DNA of 64,000 nucleotides from Runella sp. SP2 (GCF_003711225.1 NZ_CP031030.1:3720001-3784000); one strand, 5' to 3'. Positions 26,880 to 36,788 are shown, counted from the first letter of the stretch. Numbers and translations are program-made. Notes: a model not told the origin generated them from the sequence alone.

Positions 26880-28586
26880 ATGAGGAAAATAAATACCTTA
26901 CTATGGTGTCTTACCCTCTGGGCAGGGGTAACGCTCTCGTACCAAAGTTTGGCCCAAGACGCCAACTACGAACGCGACTATAAACGTGCCGTAGCACTCT
27001 ATAAAACAGGCGAATACAACCTCGCCATGGCTGACTTGCTTCCCCTAACAGCTCGCAAATACCAGCACGGGTTGGTGCCTTTTGCGCAGTACTATTACAG
27101 TTTGGCGGCCCTCAAAAACAACCGCCCCCTCGAAAGCCAACAAATGTTGCTCCAACTCAGGGAACGCTTTCCTGAATGGAAAAAAATGGACGAAGTATCG
27201 TACCTACTCGCCGACTTATCGTTTCGTGATAAGCAATACAACAAAGCGCTTGAATATTTAGCCGAAATTACCAACGTTTCGGTCAAAAAGGACGTAGAGC
27301 CGCTCAAACGCGTGTATATCAATCCCGTTCAAGATTTAGCGTTGCTAAAAAAACTCAATCAACAACATCCTTCCGATAAGATTGTAGCCCTTCGGTTGAT
27401 TGACGTTATTCAACGTACTTCCAACGACAAAGCCGATTTGGAACTTTCGGACGACCTTACGAACCGTTTTGGGATTGCTCCCTCCAAGCCCGCCAACGAC
27501 GTGACGCCGATGAAAAAAAACACCAACAGTCAGTCAAAGGGATATTACAACATTGCGGTCATTTTACCATTTAAAGTAAAGGAGTTTTCACCCAACCAGC
27601 GCGTTCGGAGCAATCAGTTTGCTTACGACATGTACGAAGGCATGAAACTCGCCAAAGCCAAGCTCCAGCAAGAAGGGATTCTGGTAAATATGTTTACTTA
27701 CGACATAGGCAGCGACCCCGAAGACATGCTCAACGTGGTCAACAACACCAATTTTGCCCAAACCGACCTCATCGTTGGCCCCGTTTATAGCGAGCCCGCC
27801 AAATTGGCCGCTGATTTTGCCCAAAGCAATGGTATTTTTTACGTTCACCCCACTTCGCTCGTCACCGACCTGAGTGCTACTTTTTCCAGTACACTTTTAC
27901 TACACCCTTCTTTTGAACGTCAAGCGTCTCAGAGTTTTGATTATATGCGGTCGTTGCCCGCTGCTACCTCCAAAAAAGTAGCCATCTATTACGGCAGCTC
28001 CCGCCGCGACTCCACCTTGGCCGCCGCCTACCGCGCCAAAGCCACTGCTTCGGGCTATCAGGTAGCGGATTTTCGTCGTACCCGCGAAAAACTAGATACC
28101 ACCGCGACCATTTCGAGCGTAAACAAACCAGGTCATATTGCCGTTTTTAGTAGTAATGAAAACGATGGAAACAAAATCTTGGCTTTGATGGACAAACGTC
28201 ATATCAATGTTCCGTTACTTGCCAACTCTACGGCCTTTAACGTAGGCGGAATTGGAGCAAATGCCTTCAACAACCACCCTGTTTACATCATTGATACCGA
28301 GTTTATTGACATTGCCAAATCTCAAGTTCGTGATTTTCAAAATTTGTATTTTTCAAAACGTAACACCGTTCCTTCGATTTATGCCTTGCAGGGATACGAC
28401 CTCGTGTTGTTTTTTGGGCGAATGCTCCACAAGTACCAAAATCAATTACGGAACGGGCTAGACGTTCGTTCCTACGACGATGATTATTTATTGTCGGGTT
28501 TTAATTACCAACATTCCAACGATAACCAAGTTGTACCTATTATCCAAATCGACGATGCAAGGTGGGTGCGGGTCAATGCGCAGTAA
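26880..28586 (+). CDS. TPR plus periplasmic-binding-protein (type 1) fusion
   Basis: 568 aa. A signal peptide ends near SLA|QD. Residues about 25-150 are TPR-like (YKRAVALYKTGEYNLAMADL). Residues about 222-560 match a type 1 periplasmic-binding fold of the branched-chain amino-acid receptor/LppC kind (YYNIAVILPFKVKEF, LIVGPVYSEPAKLAADFA, HPTSLVTDLS, YALQGYDLVLFFGRML). It is not linked to permease genes, so it may be a ligand sensor or an LppC-like envelope factor rather than a transporter component. hemL starts 35 bp downstream and is probably co-transcribed. Confidence 0.8.
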   Translation: MRKINTLLWCLTLWAGVTLSYQSLAQDANYERDYKRAVALYKTGEYNLAMADLLPLTARKYQHGLVPFAQYYYSLAALKNNRPLESQQMLLQLRERFPEWKKMDEVSYLLADLSFRDKQYNKALEYLAEITNVSVKKDVEPLKRVYINPVQDLALLKKLNQQHPSDKIVALRLIDVIQRTSNDKADLELSDDLTNRFGIAPSKPANDVTPMKKNTNSQSKGYYNIAVILPFKVKEFSPNQRVRSNQFAYDMYEGMKLAKAKLQQEGILVNMFTYDIGSDPEDMLNVVNNTNFAQTDLIVGPVYSEPAKLAADFAQSNGIFYVHPTSLVTDLSATFSSTLLLHPSFERQASQSFDYMRSLPAATSKKVAIYYGSSRRDSTLAAAYRAKATASGYQVADFRRTREKLDTTATISSVNKPGHIAVFSSNENDGNKILALMDKRHINVPLLANSTAFNVGGIGANAFNNHPVYIIDTEFIDIAKSQVRDFQNLYFSKRNTVPSIYALQGYDLVLFFGRMLHKYQNQLRNGLDVRSYDDDYLLSGFNYQHSNDNQVVPIIQIDDARWVRVNAQ

Positions 28587-28621
28587 CGTTTATTAATTCA
28601 ATTAATTTTGCCAAAACAGCA

Positions 28622-29911
28622 ATGCAAATCAGTCAAAGTCAAGCACTTTTCGAAAAAGCCAAACAATACATCCCAGGCGGAGTCAACTCGCCCGTACGTG
28701 CCTTTCGTGCCGTAGGCGGCTCCCCTCTTTTTATTAAATCGGCCAAAGGCCCGTACCTCTACGACGAAGACGGTAACCAATACCTCGAATGTATCAACTC
28801 TTGGGGGCCCATGATTTTGGGCCACGCCCATGAGCTCATCGAAAAAGCCGTGTCGGATGCCATTCAAAACTCGTTTTCCTTTGGCGCCCCTACCCGCAAA
28901 GAAGTCGAAATGGCGGAGTTGATTATCAGCATGGTACCTTCGGTCGAAAAAGTACGGATGGTCAACTCGGGCACCGAAGCCACCATGTCGGCCATTCGGG
29001 TAGCGCGGGGATATACAGGCCGTGATAAAATCATCAAGTTTGAAGGCTGCTACCACGGCCACGGCGACAGTTTTTTGATTGCTGCAGGCAGTGGTGCCGT
29101 TACCATGGGCGTTCCTGATAGCCCAGGCGTCACCAAAGGCGTCGCCAACGACACCCTCACGGCACCTTTCAACGACCTCGCCGCCCTAACCACCCTTGTC
29201 GAAGCCAACAAAGGCCAAGTAGCGGCCTTGATTTTAGAACCCGTGGTTGGGAACATGGGCTGTGTATTGCCCAACGAAGGCTACCTCCAAGCCATCCGCG
29301 ACTTGTGTACCAAAGAAGGCATCGTCCTCATTTTTGACGAAGTAATGACGGGTTTCCGCTTGGCCAAAGGTGGTGCGCAAGAGCGTTTTGGCATTGTGCC
29401 CGACATGACGACGATGGGTAAAATCATCGGGGGTGGAATGCCCGTAGGGGCTTACGGTGGAAAGCGTGAAATCATGGACTGCGTATCGCCCGCAGGGCCT
29501 GTGTATCAAGCAGGTACGCTCTCTGGAAACCCCATTGCGATGTCGGCAGGGTTGGCCATGTTGCGTTACCTCGACAGCCATCCCGAAGTATATACCCGCC
29601 TTGAAGAAGTGGGTAGCACCATCAAAAACGGGTTTAACGCCTCACTCCAAAAGCTGGGGCTCAACTACACCATCAACCAAATCGGGTCGATGTTTACGTT
29701 GTTTATGACCGACCAGCCCGTGACCGATTTTAACTCCGCTAAAACGGCTGATTTGGCCTTGTTTGGGCGGTATTTTCAGGCCATGTTGAAGCGCGGCATT
29801 TACCTTGCTCCTTCGCAGTTTGAAAGCCTATTTTTCTCATACGCACTTGAAGACCAGCACGTTCAGCAGTTGATTGAGACCAACGAAGAAGCATTGAAAG
29901 AAGTCATATAA
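28622..29911 (+). CDS. hemL: Glutamate-1-semialdehyde 2,1-aminomutase
   Basis: 429 aa from the ATG at 28622. A GTG at 28562 inside the previous gene is rejected because the family begins with QALFEKAKQYIPGGVNSPVR. Class III aminotransferase fold with FDEVMTGFR and PLP lysine K267 in the MTTMGKIIGGGMPVGAYGG region. It makes 5-aminolevulinate from glutamate-1-semialdehyde, the second committed step of C5 tetrapyrrole synthesis in the cytoplasm. Full length with all signature segments. Confidence 0.97.
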   Translation: MQISQSQALFEKAKQYIPGGVNSPVRAFRAVGGSPLFIKSAKGPYLYDEDGNQYLECINSWGPMILGHAHELIEKAVSDAIQNSFSFGAPTRKEVEMAELIISMVPSVEKVRMVNSGTEATMSAIRVARGYTGRDKIIKFEGCYHGHGDSFLIAAGSGAVTMGVPDSPGVTKGVANDTLTAPFNDLAALTTLVEANKGQVAALILEPVVGNMGCVLPNEGYLQAIRDLCTKEGIVLIFDEVMTGFRLAKGGAQERFGIVPDMTTMGKIIGGGMPVGAYGGKREIMDCVSPAGPVYQAGTLSGNPIAMSAGLAMLRYLDSHPEVYTRLEEVGSTIKNGFNASLQKLGLNYTINQIGSMFTLFMTDQPVTDFNSAKTADLALFGRYFQAMLKRGIYLAPSQFESLFFSYALEDQHVQQLIETNEEALKEVI

Positions 29912-29927
29912 CTTCCCATGGAGATAC

Positions 29928-29966
29928 CCCACGAGCGCAGAAATAGCTGCGTTCGTGGGAGTTTTT
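29928..29966 (+). terminator. Terminator of hemL
   Basis: Arms CCCACGAGCGCAG/CTGCGTTCGTGGG (13 bp, one G-T wobble) around AAATAG are followed by AGTTTTT. The T run overlaps the stop codon of the convergent lipoprotein gene. Confidence 0.85.
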
Positions 29967-30426
29967 AGTCTTCCAATAAATGTACCCTAACAGGGCGTAA
30001 AGTACGACCCGACGTAACAGGCGATAATTCCATTTCACCTTCCAGAACAACACGTCGATTTTCTTGGTCAAGTTCTACCTCGTACTGCCCTCTAAAGAAG
30101 AGACGAAGATTTTTGTATAACGCCTCATCGCAGCAGGGTTCATTGAAAAATACTTGGTTGGGGCTATTTATGACGTAAGCCGCCGTAGCCAATGCCTGGT
30201 TATCAAAACCATACGTAACTTCAGCGCGATGGTTTGTTTTCCCTTTTTTAAACTCCAAAAAGCTCGCATTATAGTACTTGACAGAGTCATTCTCTGCCGC
30301 ATTTCTTCCTAAAAATTCAATACGTTGTATCTGCCAGCGTCCTTGCAACGCGCTTTGGGTAAAATCAGGTTCTCTTTGACAACATAGCAGCAGAGTGCAT
30401 AACAAAATAGAAAGAGTGGTTTTCAT
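29965..30426 (-). CDS. Small lipoprotein of unknown function
   Basis: 153 aa with signal peptide MKTTLSILLCTLLLC and a lipobox-like LLLCC just before QREPDF, so probably lipid-anchored. The mature part has a lipocalin-like start (LQGRWQIQRIEFLGR) and alternating beta-strand patterns, but I cannot assign a family. Converges on hemL. It is the last of a leftward run of envelope genes (29965-32774), 63 bp after the stop of the next one upstream. Confidence 0.7.
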   Translation of the reverse strand: MKTTLSILLCTLLLCCQREPDFTQSALQGRWQIQRIEFLGRNAAENDSVKYYNASFLEFKKGKTNHRAEVTYGFDNQALATAAYVINSPNQVFFNEPCCDEALYKNLRLFFRGQYEVELDQENRRVVLEGEMELSPVTSGRTLRPVRVHLLED

Positions 30427-30489
30427 AAAATATACATGATTTTTACTTTATCGCCTCAAAACAAAAACTCGGTTATTACTTCCATCTAT

Positions 30490-31155
30490 TTATTCAACAA
30501 TAAATCCAAAATGGTTTTGTCGATAGGAAGGCAAAAGAGGATAGATGACCCCTATCTGATTGTTTGTTGATTTTATGTTAACCTGTGCATTGAAATAGGG
30601 ACTCCCAAGCATACAGACCCCTTTAGGAAGTTTCCATGCTTTAATTTCATCAAAGTTACTTAGCAATTCATATTGGCCTTTCTTTTTAGCAATGTATTGG
30701 AGTTCCAACAGCCAAACGCCATTTTTTAACTCACAATCAAAATGGTAAGCATTGTTTCGTTTTCCCTTTAGAACCCGCATTGTAAAGTATTGGTCAAAAA
30801 CGCGAGCAATAGTCGTGTCAGTAGCAAAAGGGTTATTTTTTTTATAAGTAGTATCGGGAATCAACCAAACCTTAATCCACAGAGCTACTTGTTCGCTAAC
30901 TTTTACATTTTCTCTCGTAAGTGAATCATAGACATGTTGATTCATAGCCAAGTTCACGTACACTGTATCTCCAATATGAAGTTTCGGTTTAGTGGTCTTT
31001 ACGTTGAGGTCAAAACTGCCCAGTTTATACGCTTGCGGAATACGGCTACTGCAAGGAAAAACGTTTCTCCAAAACTCATCTAATCGGCAAGAAACTAGAG
31101 ACAGCATTACCCCCATGCTTATAATAAGCTTACAAACAATCTTCCTGATTACCAT
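30490..31155 (-). CDS. Putative lipoprotein, unknown function
   Basis: 221 aa. A hydrophobic N-terminus with lipobox LVSC at about residues 20-23 predicts a lipoprotein. The rest is predicted beta-rich, with repeated Trp/Tyr strands (VALWIKVWLIPD, WLLELQYIAKKKGQY). No family recognised. It lies 33 bp downstream of the PQQ-like propeller gene on the same strand, so the two are probably co-transcribed. Confidence 0.7.
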   Translation of the reverse strand: MVIRKIVCKLIISMGVMLSLVSCRLDEFWRNVFPCSSRIPQAYKLGSFDLNVKTTKPKLHIGDTVYVNLAMNQHVYDSLTRENVKVSEQVALWIKVWLIPDTTYKKNNPFATDTTIARVFDQYFTMRVLKGKRNNAYHFDCELKNGVWLLELQYIAKKKGQYELLSNFDEIKAWKLPKGVCMLGSPYFNAQVNIKSTNNQIGVIYPLLPSYRQNHFGFIVE

Positions 31156-31188
31156 ACCTTAGTATAATTATAAATTTCTATTTTCTTT

Positions 31189-32481
31189 TTACTTTATCGC
31201 CTCAAAACAATACGTATGGTAGCCCGTACGCGTAAAAATTCGCCCTTTTTCACCGTCTTTCCCTGATAAGCCCGTCACAAACACCCCGAAATGACCATCT
31301 AATTTCCCATCCGTATCTGAGGGAATATCCCACAATAATTTGGTGGTTTTCAAGTCCCTTGCGCGAAGGCGACCCTTGGAAAGATAGTACAAAATACCCT
31401 CTGCATAGTATGAACTCGTGTAAGAAAGTGTCTCGTTATCCAGTTTCCAAATTTGTTCTCCCGTATCGGCATCTACGCAGTAAAGTGTACTCATACTATC
31501 ATACAAGACCATGTAACGGTTTTCAAATATACCTTGTATCTCCGCAAAGCTTGGTAGCACTTTAATCCATACTCGCTCGCCTGTTCGCCAGTGATGGCAA
31601 ACCACTTCATTACTCGTAATCGTGTACATCTTATCTCCTCGCAAACGAACTGCCCCATTCAAAACACCTATCTTGCGCTCACCCCACAACGGTTTACGAT
31701 CGTATAACCACCGCTGCTGCGAGAGATTGTAAAGAGAAAGAAAAGCTTCATATTCGTGGCGTTGGGGACCAAGCTCGGTATAGGTAATCAACAATAGTGT
31801 ATCTTTTCCCTCTACTATCGGGCGAATATCATTGATAGACCCCACATGAAACTGCGTAATGCCTACTCCTACGTATTTACGGCTGTAATTGGGCATTAAG
31901 ATTTTTTCCTCCTTACCAGTTAGAATATCTCCTCGATATATGGATTGTTCCCAAATGCCTTTATCATATAACGCCATGGGCGTGCCAAAAGTAAAATAAT
32001 ATGTCCCTAATCCATAACATAAACCTACCCCCGAATAATCCGTTGTTTTTTTCCAAGCAGTCTTGCCAGTCTCTATATTAATACAATAATTGCGTGGGCC
32101 ATACTGGTATAGTAAAAGGTTTTGGTATTGATAAACCTCATGGCCTTGATAATTAAGTAGCATAATTTCCTCGTTAGGTCTAATAACATCACGCCAACGC
32201 CAAATCGGTTTTCCTGTATCAAGATTGAGCAATCGAAACTCATTTTCCAAGGTACTAGGGTTGGTGTAGTAGGTATCTAACAATCCATTGTTGATAAAGT
32301 GAACAAAACTTGGCCCAACTCTGGGTCTATTAAAATCTGAAATATTCTCTACTTTCCAAATTGATTTCTTTTGAAAAACTACACCGTTTTCATCAACTTT
32401 CTCAAAAGAGATATTTTCTTTGCAGGAAGTCATGGTTACACCTAACAGTGTAACCATGATTAGTTCATTCAACCATTTCAT
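31189..32481 (-). CDS. PQQ-like beta-propeller lipoprotein
   Basis: 430 aa. Signal peptide with lipobox MTSC near residue 20. The mature protein contains several blade motifs of the PQQ/BamB type: NLDTGKPIWRW, NIETGKTAWKK, WRTGERVWIKVL and DADTGEQIWKL. Such propellers bind partner proteins, as in BamB-like assembly, or are non-enzymatic relatives of PQQ dehydrogenases; no catalytic site is visible. Its ATG overlaps the stop of the upstream small gene by four bases, indicating translational coupling. Confidence 0.85.
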   Translation of the reverse strand: MKWLNELIMVTLLGVTMTSCKENISFEKVDENGVVFQKKSIWKVENISDFNRPRVGPSFVHFINNGLLDTYYTNPSTLENEFRLLNLDTGKPIWRWRDVIRPNEEIMLLNYQGHEVYQYQNLLLYQYGPRNYCINIETGKTAWKKTTDYSGVGLCYGLGTYYFTFGTPMALYDKGIWEQSIYRGDILTGKEEKILMPNYSRKYVGVGITQFHVGSINDIRPIVEGKDTLLLITYTELGPQRHEYEAFLSLYNLSQQRWLYDRKPLWGERKIGVLNGAVRLRGDKMYTITSNEVVCHHWRTGERVWIKVLPSFAEIQGIFENRYMVLYDSMSTLYCVDADTGEQIWKLDNETLSYTSSYYAEGILYYLSKGRLRARDLKTTKLLWDIPSDTDGKLDGHFGVFVTGLSGKDGEKGRIFTRTGYHTYCFEAIK

Positions 32482-32774
32482 CGGCGCGGAATAAAAAAAC
32501 TATTGCCAAACTGAGTTCCTGCATCAAAAGCTCTGTTTAACTCATTCCTTGAGAAATCACTTCGTCTCATCTCCTGATGATTATTACCTGCTAGTTCTCG
32601 TATTTCAGCATTGGATGCCCAAGCCGTGTTTTCCGCAATCTGTGAGCGGCGCGGTACGAGGCCATCGGTTTGGTCACGAGCAAACATCGTTACGTCGTGC
32701 CTTGGCTCAACATTAGACCACGCCCTCACAAAGGCATTAATGGCGTGGTTAGGAAAGATGTTAACTACTGACAT
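32478..32774 (-). CDS. Small unrecognised protein, possible domain remnant
   Basis: 98 aa. It starts at an ATG preceded directly by an in-frame TAA and overlaps the propeller lipoprotein start by four bases. It is polar and lacks a signal peptide. The segment NHAINAFVRAWSNVEPRHD...AENTAWASNAEIRELAGNNHQEMRR has the look of the tail domain of a larger secreted or toxin-like protein, but I cannot name a family. The tight overlap supports translation. It could be the truncated end of a once larger gene. Confidence 0.5.
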   Translation of the reverse strand: MSVVNIFPNHAINAFVRAWSNVEPRHDVTMFARDQTDGLVPRRSQIAENTAWASNAEIRELAGNNHQEMRRSDFSRNELNRAFDAGTQFGNSFFIPRR

Positions 32775-32986
32775 TTATAGCTGTTTTAAGGTACTGATTT
32801 TAGACAAACACTTCATTTTCAAGCCCTTTACAGGCTTATTTCATAAGTTATGTTCTCAAAAGCAGGGTAAAACAGGGTAATTGTCAGCAATGTAGGAGCT
32901 TTCTTATTCAAACGCAACTAATAGTTTCACTTTTGAGTAAACGGTAAAAAAATGTCACCTTTTTTCAAAACCTACTGCCGAAAGTG

Positions 32987-32994
32987 TAGTTTTG
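32987..32994 (+). promoter_or_regulatory. Possible -7 box TAGTTTTG for the photolyase operon
   Basis: Matches TAnnTTTG, 29 nt before the ATG at 33024. The upstream region has only a T tract at the -33 position. Confidence 0.4.
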
Positions 32995-33023
32995 AAAAAT
33001 AGAACAATTACACGATTTGTCTT

Positions 33024-34463
33024 ATGCCCAAACGCATTATTTATTGGTTCCGAAACGATTTACGTTTACACGATAACGAAGGTTTTTTCAAAGCAACCCA
33101 AGACGCCGAAGAGGTGATTCCCGTCTTTGTCTTTGATACACGCCAATTTCAGCAACTTGATCGGCTTGGTTTTCCTAAAACGGGGACGTTTCGCGCAAAA
33201 TTTCTGCTCGAATCCGTGCAAAACCTACAAGACAACCTCCGCAAAAAAGGCGGTAACTTGGTCATTCGTACGGGAAAGCCTGAAGTTATTTTGAGCGAAT
33301 TGGCCCGCCAATATACCGCTGACGCCATTTATACCAGCAAAGAAGCCGCCCAAGAAGAGGCCGACATCGAAACGGCGCTTTCCAAAAAGCTCAAGGTTGA
33401 TAACGTTGAGTTTGAGGTTTTTTGGCAATCTACCCTGTATCACCCCCGCGATATTCCGTTTTGGGTTTCGCGCATTCCTGACACCTTTACGGAATTTCGC
33501 AAAGCCGTTGAAAAACAATCCAAAATACGCCCGACCTTTGCCACACCTACGGTCGTTCGCCTTCCCGAAGGACTTGAAATTGGCAAAATCCCCGAAATTT
33601 ACGAGCTGATTCTTTTTTCCAGCCTTCCCATTGCGGACGTCCGTGGAGTCCTGCCTTTTCACGGAGGAGAAACGGAAGGATTACGGCGTTTGAAAAATTA
33701 TTTTTGGGATACCGACCACCTTAAAGTTTATAAAGAAACCCGCAATGGCTTGCTTGGCGAAGACTATTCGTCCAAATTTTCGGCTTGGTTGGCCTATGGT
33801 TGCGTTTCGCCGCGCTACATCTACGAAGAAGTAAAACGCTACGAAGCCCAGCGCGGCGCCAACGAATCGACTTATTGGCTTATTTTTGAGTTAATTTGGC
33901 GCGACTATTTCCGTTTTATTACCCTAAAATTCGGCTCTCGCCTCTTTAAAGTCTCTGGTATTCAGCACAATATCCTACAAAAATGGGAAAATAACCAAGA
34001 ACTTTTCCAAAAGTGGATCAACGGAAAAACGGGTGTACCTTTTATAGATGCCAACATGCGCGAGTTGCAATTGACAGGCTTTATGTCGAACCGTGGACGC
34101 CAAAACGTGGCTAGTTTTTTGGCCAAAGATTTACACCTAAACTGGACGTGGGGAGCAGCTTACTTTGAAAGCCAACTCATTGATTATGATGTGTGTAGCA
34201 ACTGGGGAAACTGGAATTATGTGGCTGGCGTAGGCAACGACCCGCGCGAAAATCGCTACTTCAACATCCATACCCAAGCCACTCGCTACGACGAACAAGG
34301 CGAGTACGTCAAGACGTGGCTACCACAGCTTGCAAACGTGCCCGCAGCCAAAATCCACCAAGTATGGAACCTGAGCCCTGCCGAACAAAAAACTTTTGGG
34401 TTACAGCTCGGCAATGATTATCCCAAAGCCATCGTTAATGGCAACAAATGGTTAAAACGATGA
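33024..34463 (+). CDS. Cryptochrome DASH / photolyase family protein
   Basis: 479 aa. An N-terminal antenna-binding Rossmann domain (RIIYWFRNDLRLHDNEGF) is followed by the helical FAD-binding domain with the photolyase signature run MRELQLTGFMSNRGRQNVASF and WGNWNYVAGVGNDPRENR. The last two match cry-DASH rather than class I CPD photolyases. Expected activity: blue-light-driven repair of cyclobutane pyrimidine dimers, mainly in single-stranded DNA. Full length. Its stop overlaps the ATG of the next gene (ATGA). Confidence 0.93.
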   Translation: MPKRIIYWFRNDLRLHDNEGFFKATQDAEEVIPVFVFDTRQFQQLDRLGFPKTGTFRAKFLLESVQNLQDNLRKKGGNLVIRTGKPEVILSELARQYTADAIYTSKEAAQEEADIETALSKKLKVDNVEFEVFWQSTLYHPRDIPFWVSRIPDTFTEFRKAVEKQSKIRPTFATPTVVRLPEGLEIGKIPEIYELILFSSLPIADVRGVLPFHGGETEGLRRLKNYFWDTDHLKVYKETRNGLLGEDYSSKFSAWLAYGCVSPRYIYEEVKRYEAQRGANESTYWLIFELIWRDYFRFITLKFGSRLFKVSGIQHNILQKWENNQELFQKWINGKTGVPFIDANMRELQLTGFMSNRGRQNVASFLAKDLHLNWTWGAAYFESQLIDYDVCSNWGNWNYVAGVGNDPRENRYFNIHTQATRYDEQGEYVKTWLPQLANVPAAKIHQVWNLSPAEQKTFGLQLGNDYPKAIVNGNKWLKR

Positions 34464-35167
34464 AAATCAAGCACTATCTACTCAGCACCGCTCTCTGTAT
34501 TTCGGCAGCCGCTTATTCGCAAGATTTTATTCCTGCGTACGACCGTTTTTCGGGCAAAGAAACTTCTTATCTAACCCTCGAAGACGGCACCAAAATTGAA
34601 GGCACGCTCGAAGACCTCGACCGCCGCAAAGGCTTAATCGAAGAAGTAACGATTAAAGATGCCAACGGCAAAAAATGGAAATTTACACCCGACAAAATCA
34701 AGTCGATGTACCTGATGCCCAGCGGCTTCTCTAAATTTTCAACCAACATGGACGTGGGCACCAAAGTCAAAAAATGGGACGCTACCTACATCGACAGCGA
34801 AATCATCAAAAAAGGGTACGCCTATTTTGAAAAAGCCAACGTAGCCGTCAAAAAAGAGCCCGAAATGCTCTTGATGCAGCTGCTTAACCCAGGTTTTAAC
34901 AGCAAAATCAAGGTATTTCACGACCCTTTTGCCGCCGAAACCATGCGCGTAGGGTTTGGGGGTATGACCATGGCGGGCGGCGACGATAAGTCGTACTACG
35001 TTCAAATAGGTGATAATGTAGCCAAAAAACTCAAAAAGAAAGATTACGACGACGAATACAAAGTCCTTTATTCAGCCTGTCCAACACTCTTAAAAAAGGT
35101 AGGTGAAAAGGTACGCTGGACAGAATTTTCTAAAAACGTGTATGAATATACGTTTGAATGTCAATAA
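34460..35167 (+). CDS. Exported protein of unknown function
   Basis: 235 aa from the ATG at 34460, which overlaps the photolyase stop; an ATG at 34448 would add four residues. Signal peptide MKIKHYLLSTALCISAAAYS with cleavage before QDF. The mature part begins with an SH3-like beta segment (YLTLEDGTKIEGTLEDLDRR) and ends in a lysine-rich region. No family recognised. It is translationally coupled to cry-DASH, although a functional link to light repair is not apparent. Confidence 0.75.
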   Translation: MKIKHYLLSTALCISAAAYSQDFIPAYDRFSGKETSYLTLEDGTKIEGTLEDLDRRKGLIEEVTIKDANGKKWKFTPDKIKSMYLMPSGFSKFSTNMDVGTKVKKWDATYIDSEIIKKGYAYFEKANVAVKKEPEMLLMQLLNPGFNSKIKVFHDPFAAETMRVGFGGMTMAGGDDKSYYVQIGDNVAKKLKKKDYDDEYKVLYSACPTLLKKVGEKVRWTEFSKNVYEYTFECQ

Positions 35168-35261
35168 CTAATTTAAGGGACAAAATACAAAGTTGCAAAT
35201 GGCAAGTTTGCACAGGGCAAAAGTCCAACAAACGGCAACAATTTGAGCATTTTCACGAATA

Positions 35262-35301
35262 AACAGCCAATTCTAAAATCTGATTTTAGAATTGGCTGTT
35301 T
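35262..35301. terminator. Long palindromic terminator
   Basis: Nearly uninterrupted inverted repeat with arms AACAGCCAATTCTAAAATC and complement and a one- to three-base loop, followed by TATTTTTG. It lies about 100 bp past the stop at 35167 and suits transcription ending in either direction. Confidence 0.75.
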
Positions 35302-35393
35302 ATTTTTGTCATAAATCACTCAAGAAAATCCGTTTACCCCGCTAACTTTGGGGCAAACGGATTCCAACAAACAAGAACGTTATATTCCAAAAG

Positions 35394-36758
35394 ATGACAA
35401 ACTACATCGAAGCCAACAAAGATAGATTTTTGAGTGAGTTGCTCGACTTGCTCCGCATTCCATCGGTCAGTGCCGACCCCAAATTCAAAGACGACGTCCG
35501 CCGCTGCGCCGAGGCGGTCAAAGACGCCATTCTGAAAGCAGGAGCCGACCTCGCCGAAATTCACGAAACTCCTGGTCACCCCGTAGTTTATGGTGAAAAA
35601 ATCATTGACCCCACGCTTCCAACGGTGCTCATTTATGGCCACTACGACGTGCAGCCTGCCGACCCGTATGAGCTTTGGGACTCGCCGCCGTTTGAGCCTG
35701 TTATCAAAAACGAGCGGATTTATGCCCGTGGTGCGTGCGACGACAAAGGACAGTTTTATATGCACATCAAAGCCCTCGAAACGATGGTGGCAACGGGTAC
35801 GCTGACATGCAACGTCAAGATTATGATTGAGGGAGAAGAAGAAGTGGGCTCAGACCACCTCGGAACGTTTGTGAGAGAAAACAAAGAGAAACTCAAAGCC
35901 GACGTTATCCTGATTTCTGACACCAGCATCATTGCCAACGATACCCCTTCAATTGAAGTAGGGTTGCGTGGGCTGACCTACCTCGAAGTAGAAGTAACGG
36001 GCGCCAATCGCGACCTCCACTCGGGCGTGTATGGTGGTGCCGTAGCCAACCCTATTAATGTATTGTGCGAAATGATCGCGTCGTTGAAAGACGAAAACAA
36101 CCACATTACGATTCCTGGGTTTTATGACAAAGTACAAGAATTAAGCCCCGACCAGCGCACCGCGCTCAACGAAGCGCCGTTTGATTTGGACGAATACAAA
36201 CGTGACTTGGCCATCGACGAAATTGAAGGCGAAACGGGATATACCACCATCGAACGTACAGGCATTCGTCCTACCCTTGATGTGAATGGCATTTGGGGCG
36301 GATATATTGGCGAAGGGGCCAAAACGGTATTGCCTTCTAAAGCCTACGCCAAAATCAGTATGCGCCTCGTACCCGACCAACATAACGACGAAATTTTGGA
36401 CCTTTTCACCCAACATTTCTTGTCGATTGCGCCGCCGTCGGTCAAAGTTGTGGTAAAACCTCATCACGGTGGCCTTCCTTACGTTACCCCCGTTGATTCG
36501 GTAGAGTATCGCGCGGCTGAGCTTGCCATGAAAGAAGCATGGGGCGGTAAGCAACCTGTACCTACGCGCGGCGGTGGAAGTATTCCGATTGTGGCGTTGT
36601 TTGAACAAGAACTTGGTTTGAAGTCTATTTTGATGGGCTTCGGACTTGACATTGACGCCCTTCACTCGCCCAACGAAAGCTACGGTTTGTTCAATTTTTA
36701 CAAAGGAATTGAAACCATCCCGTTGTTTTTCAAGCATTATGCTGAATTGAAACGGTAA
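35394..36758 (+). CDS. M20-family dipeptidase
   Basis: 454 aa. Zinc-site motifs are in order: LIYGHYDVQPADP, ARGACDDKGQ, IEGEEEVGS, an Asp in SDTS, and a late His in DALHSPNE. The lid/dimerisation domain is present (residues about 195-350). Typical of cytoplasmic M20 di- and tripeptidases with WDSPPFEP near the first metal loop. It hydrolyses short peptides for amino-acid recycling. Single gene, with its own hairpins on either side. Confidence 0.93.
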   Translation: MTNYIEANKDRFLSELLDLLRIPSVSADPKFKDDVRRCAEAVKDAILKAGADLAEIHETPGHPVVYGEKIIDPTLPTVLIYGHYDVQPADPYELWDSPPFEPVIKNERIYARGACDDKGQFYMHIKALETMVATGTLTCNVKIMIEGEEEVGSDHLGTFVRENKEKLKADVILISDTSIIANDTPSIEVGLRGLTYLEVEVTGANRDLHSGVYGGAVANPINVLCEMIASLKDENNHITIPGFYDKVQELSPDQRTALNEAPFDLDEYKRDLAIDEIEGETGYTTIERTGIRPTLDVNGIWGGYIGEGAKTVLPSKAYAKISMRLVPDQHNDEILDLFTQHFLSIAPPSVKVVVKPHHGGLPYVTPVDSVEYRAAELAMKEAWGGKQPVPTRGGGSIPIVALFEQELGLKSILMGFGLDIDALHSPNESYGLFNFYKGIETIPLFFKHYAELKR

Positions 36759-36788
36759 TTGACGTCAATAATTCTCGCTGACACTACG

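Noticed and set aside
28598-29062. Minus-strand 154-aa frame within hemL
   Set aside because: It is antisense to the conserved hemL coding sequence and its composition follows hemL codon positions.
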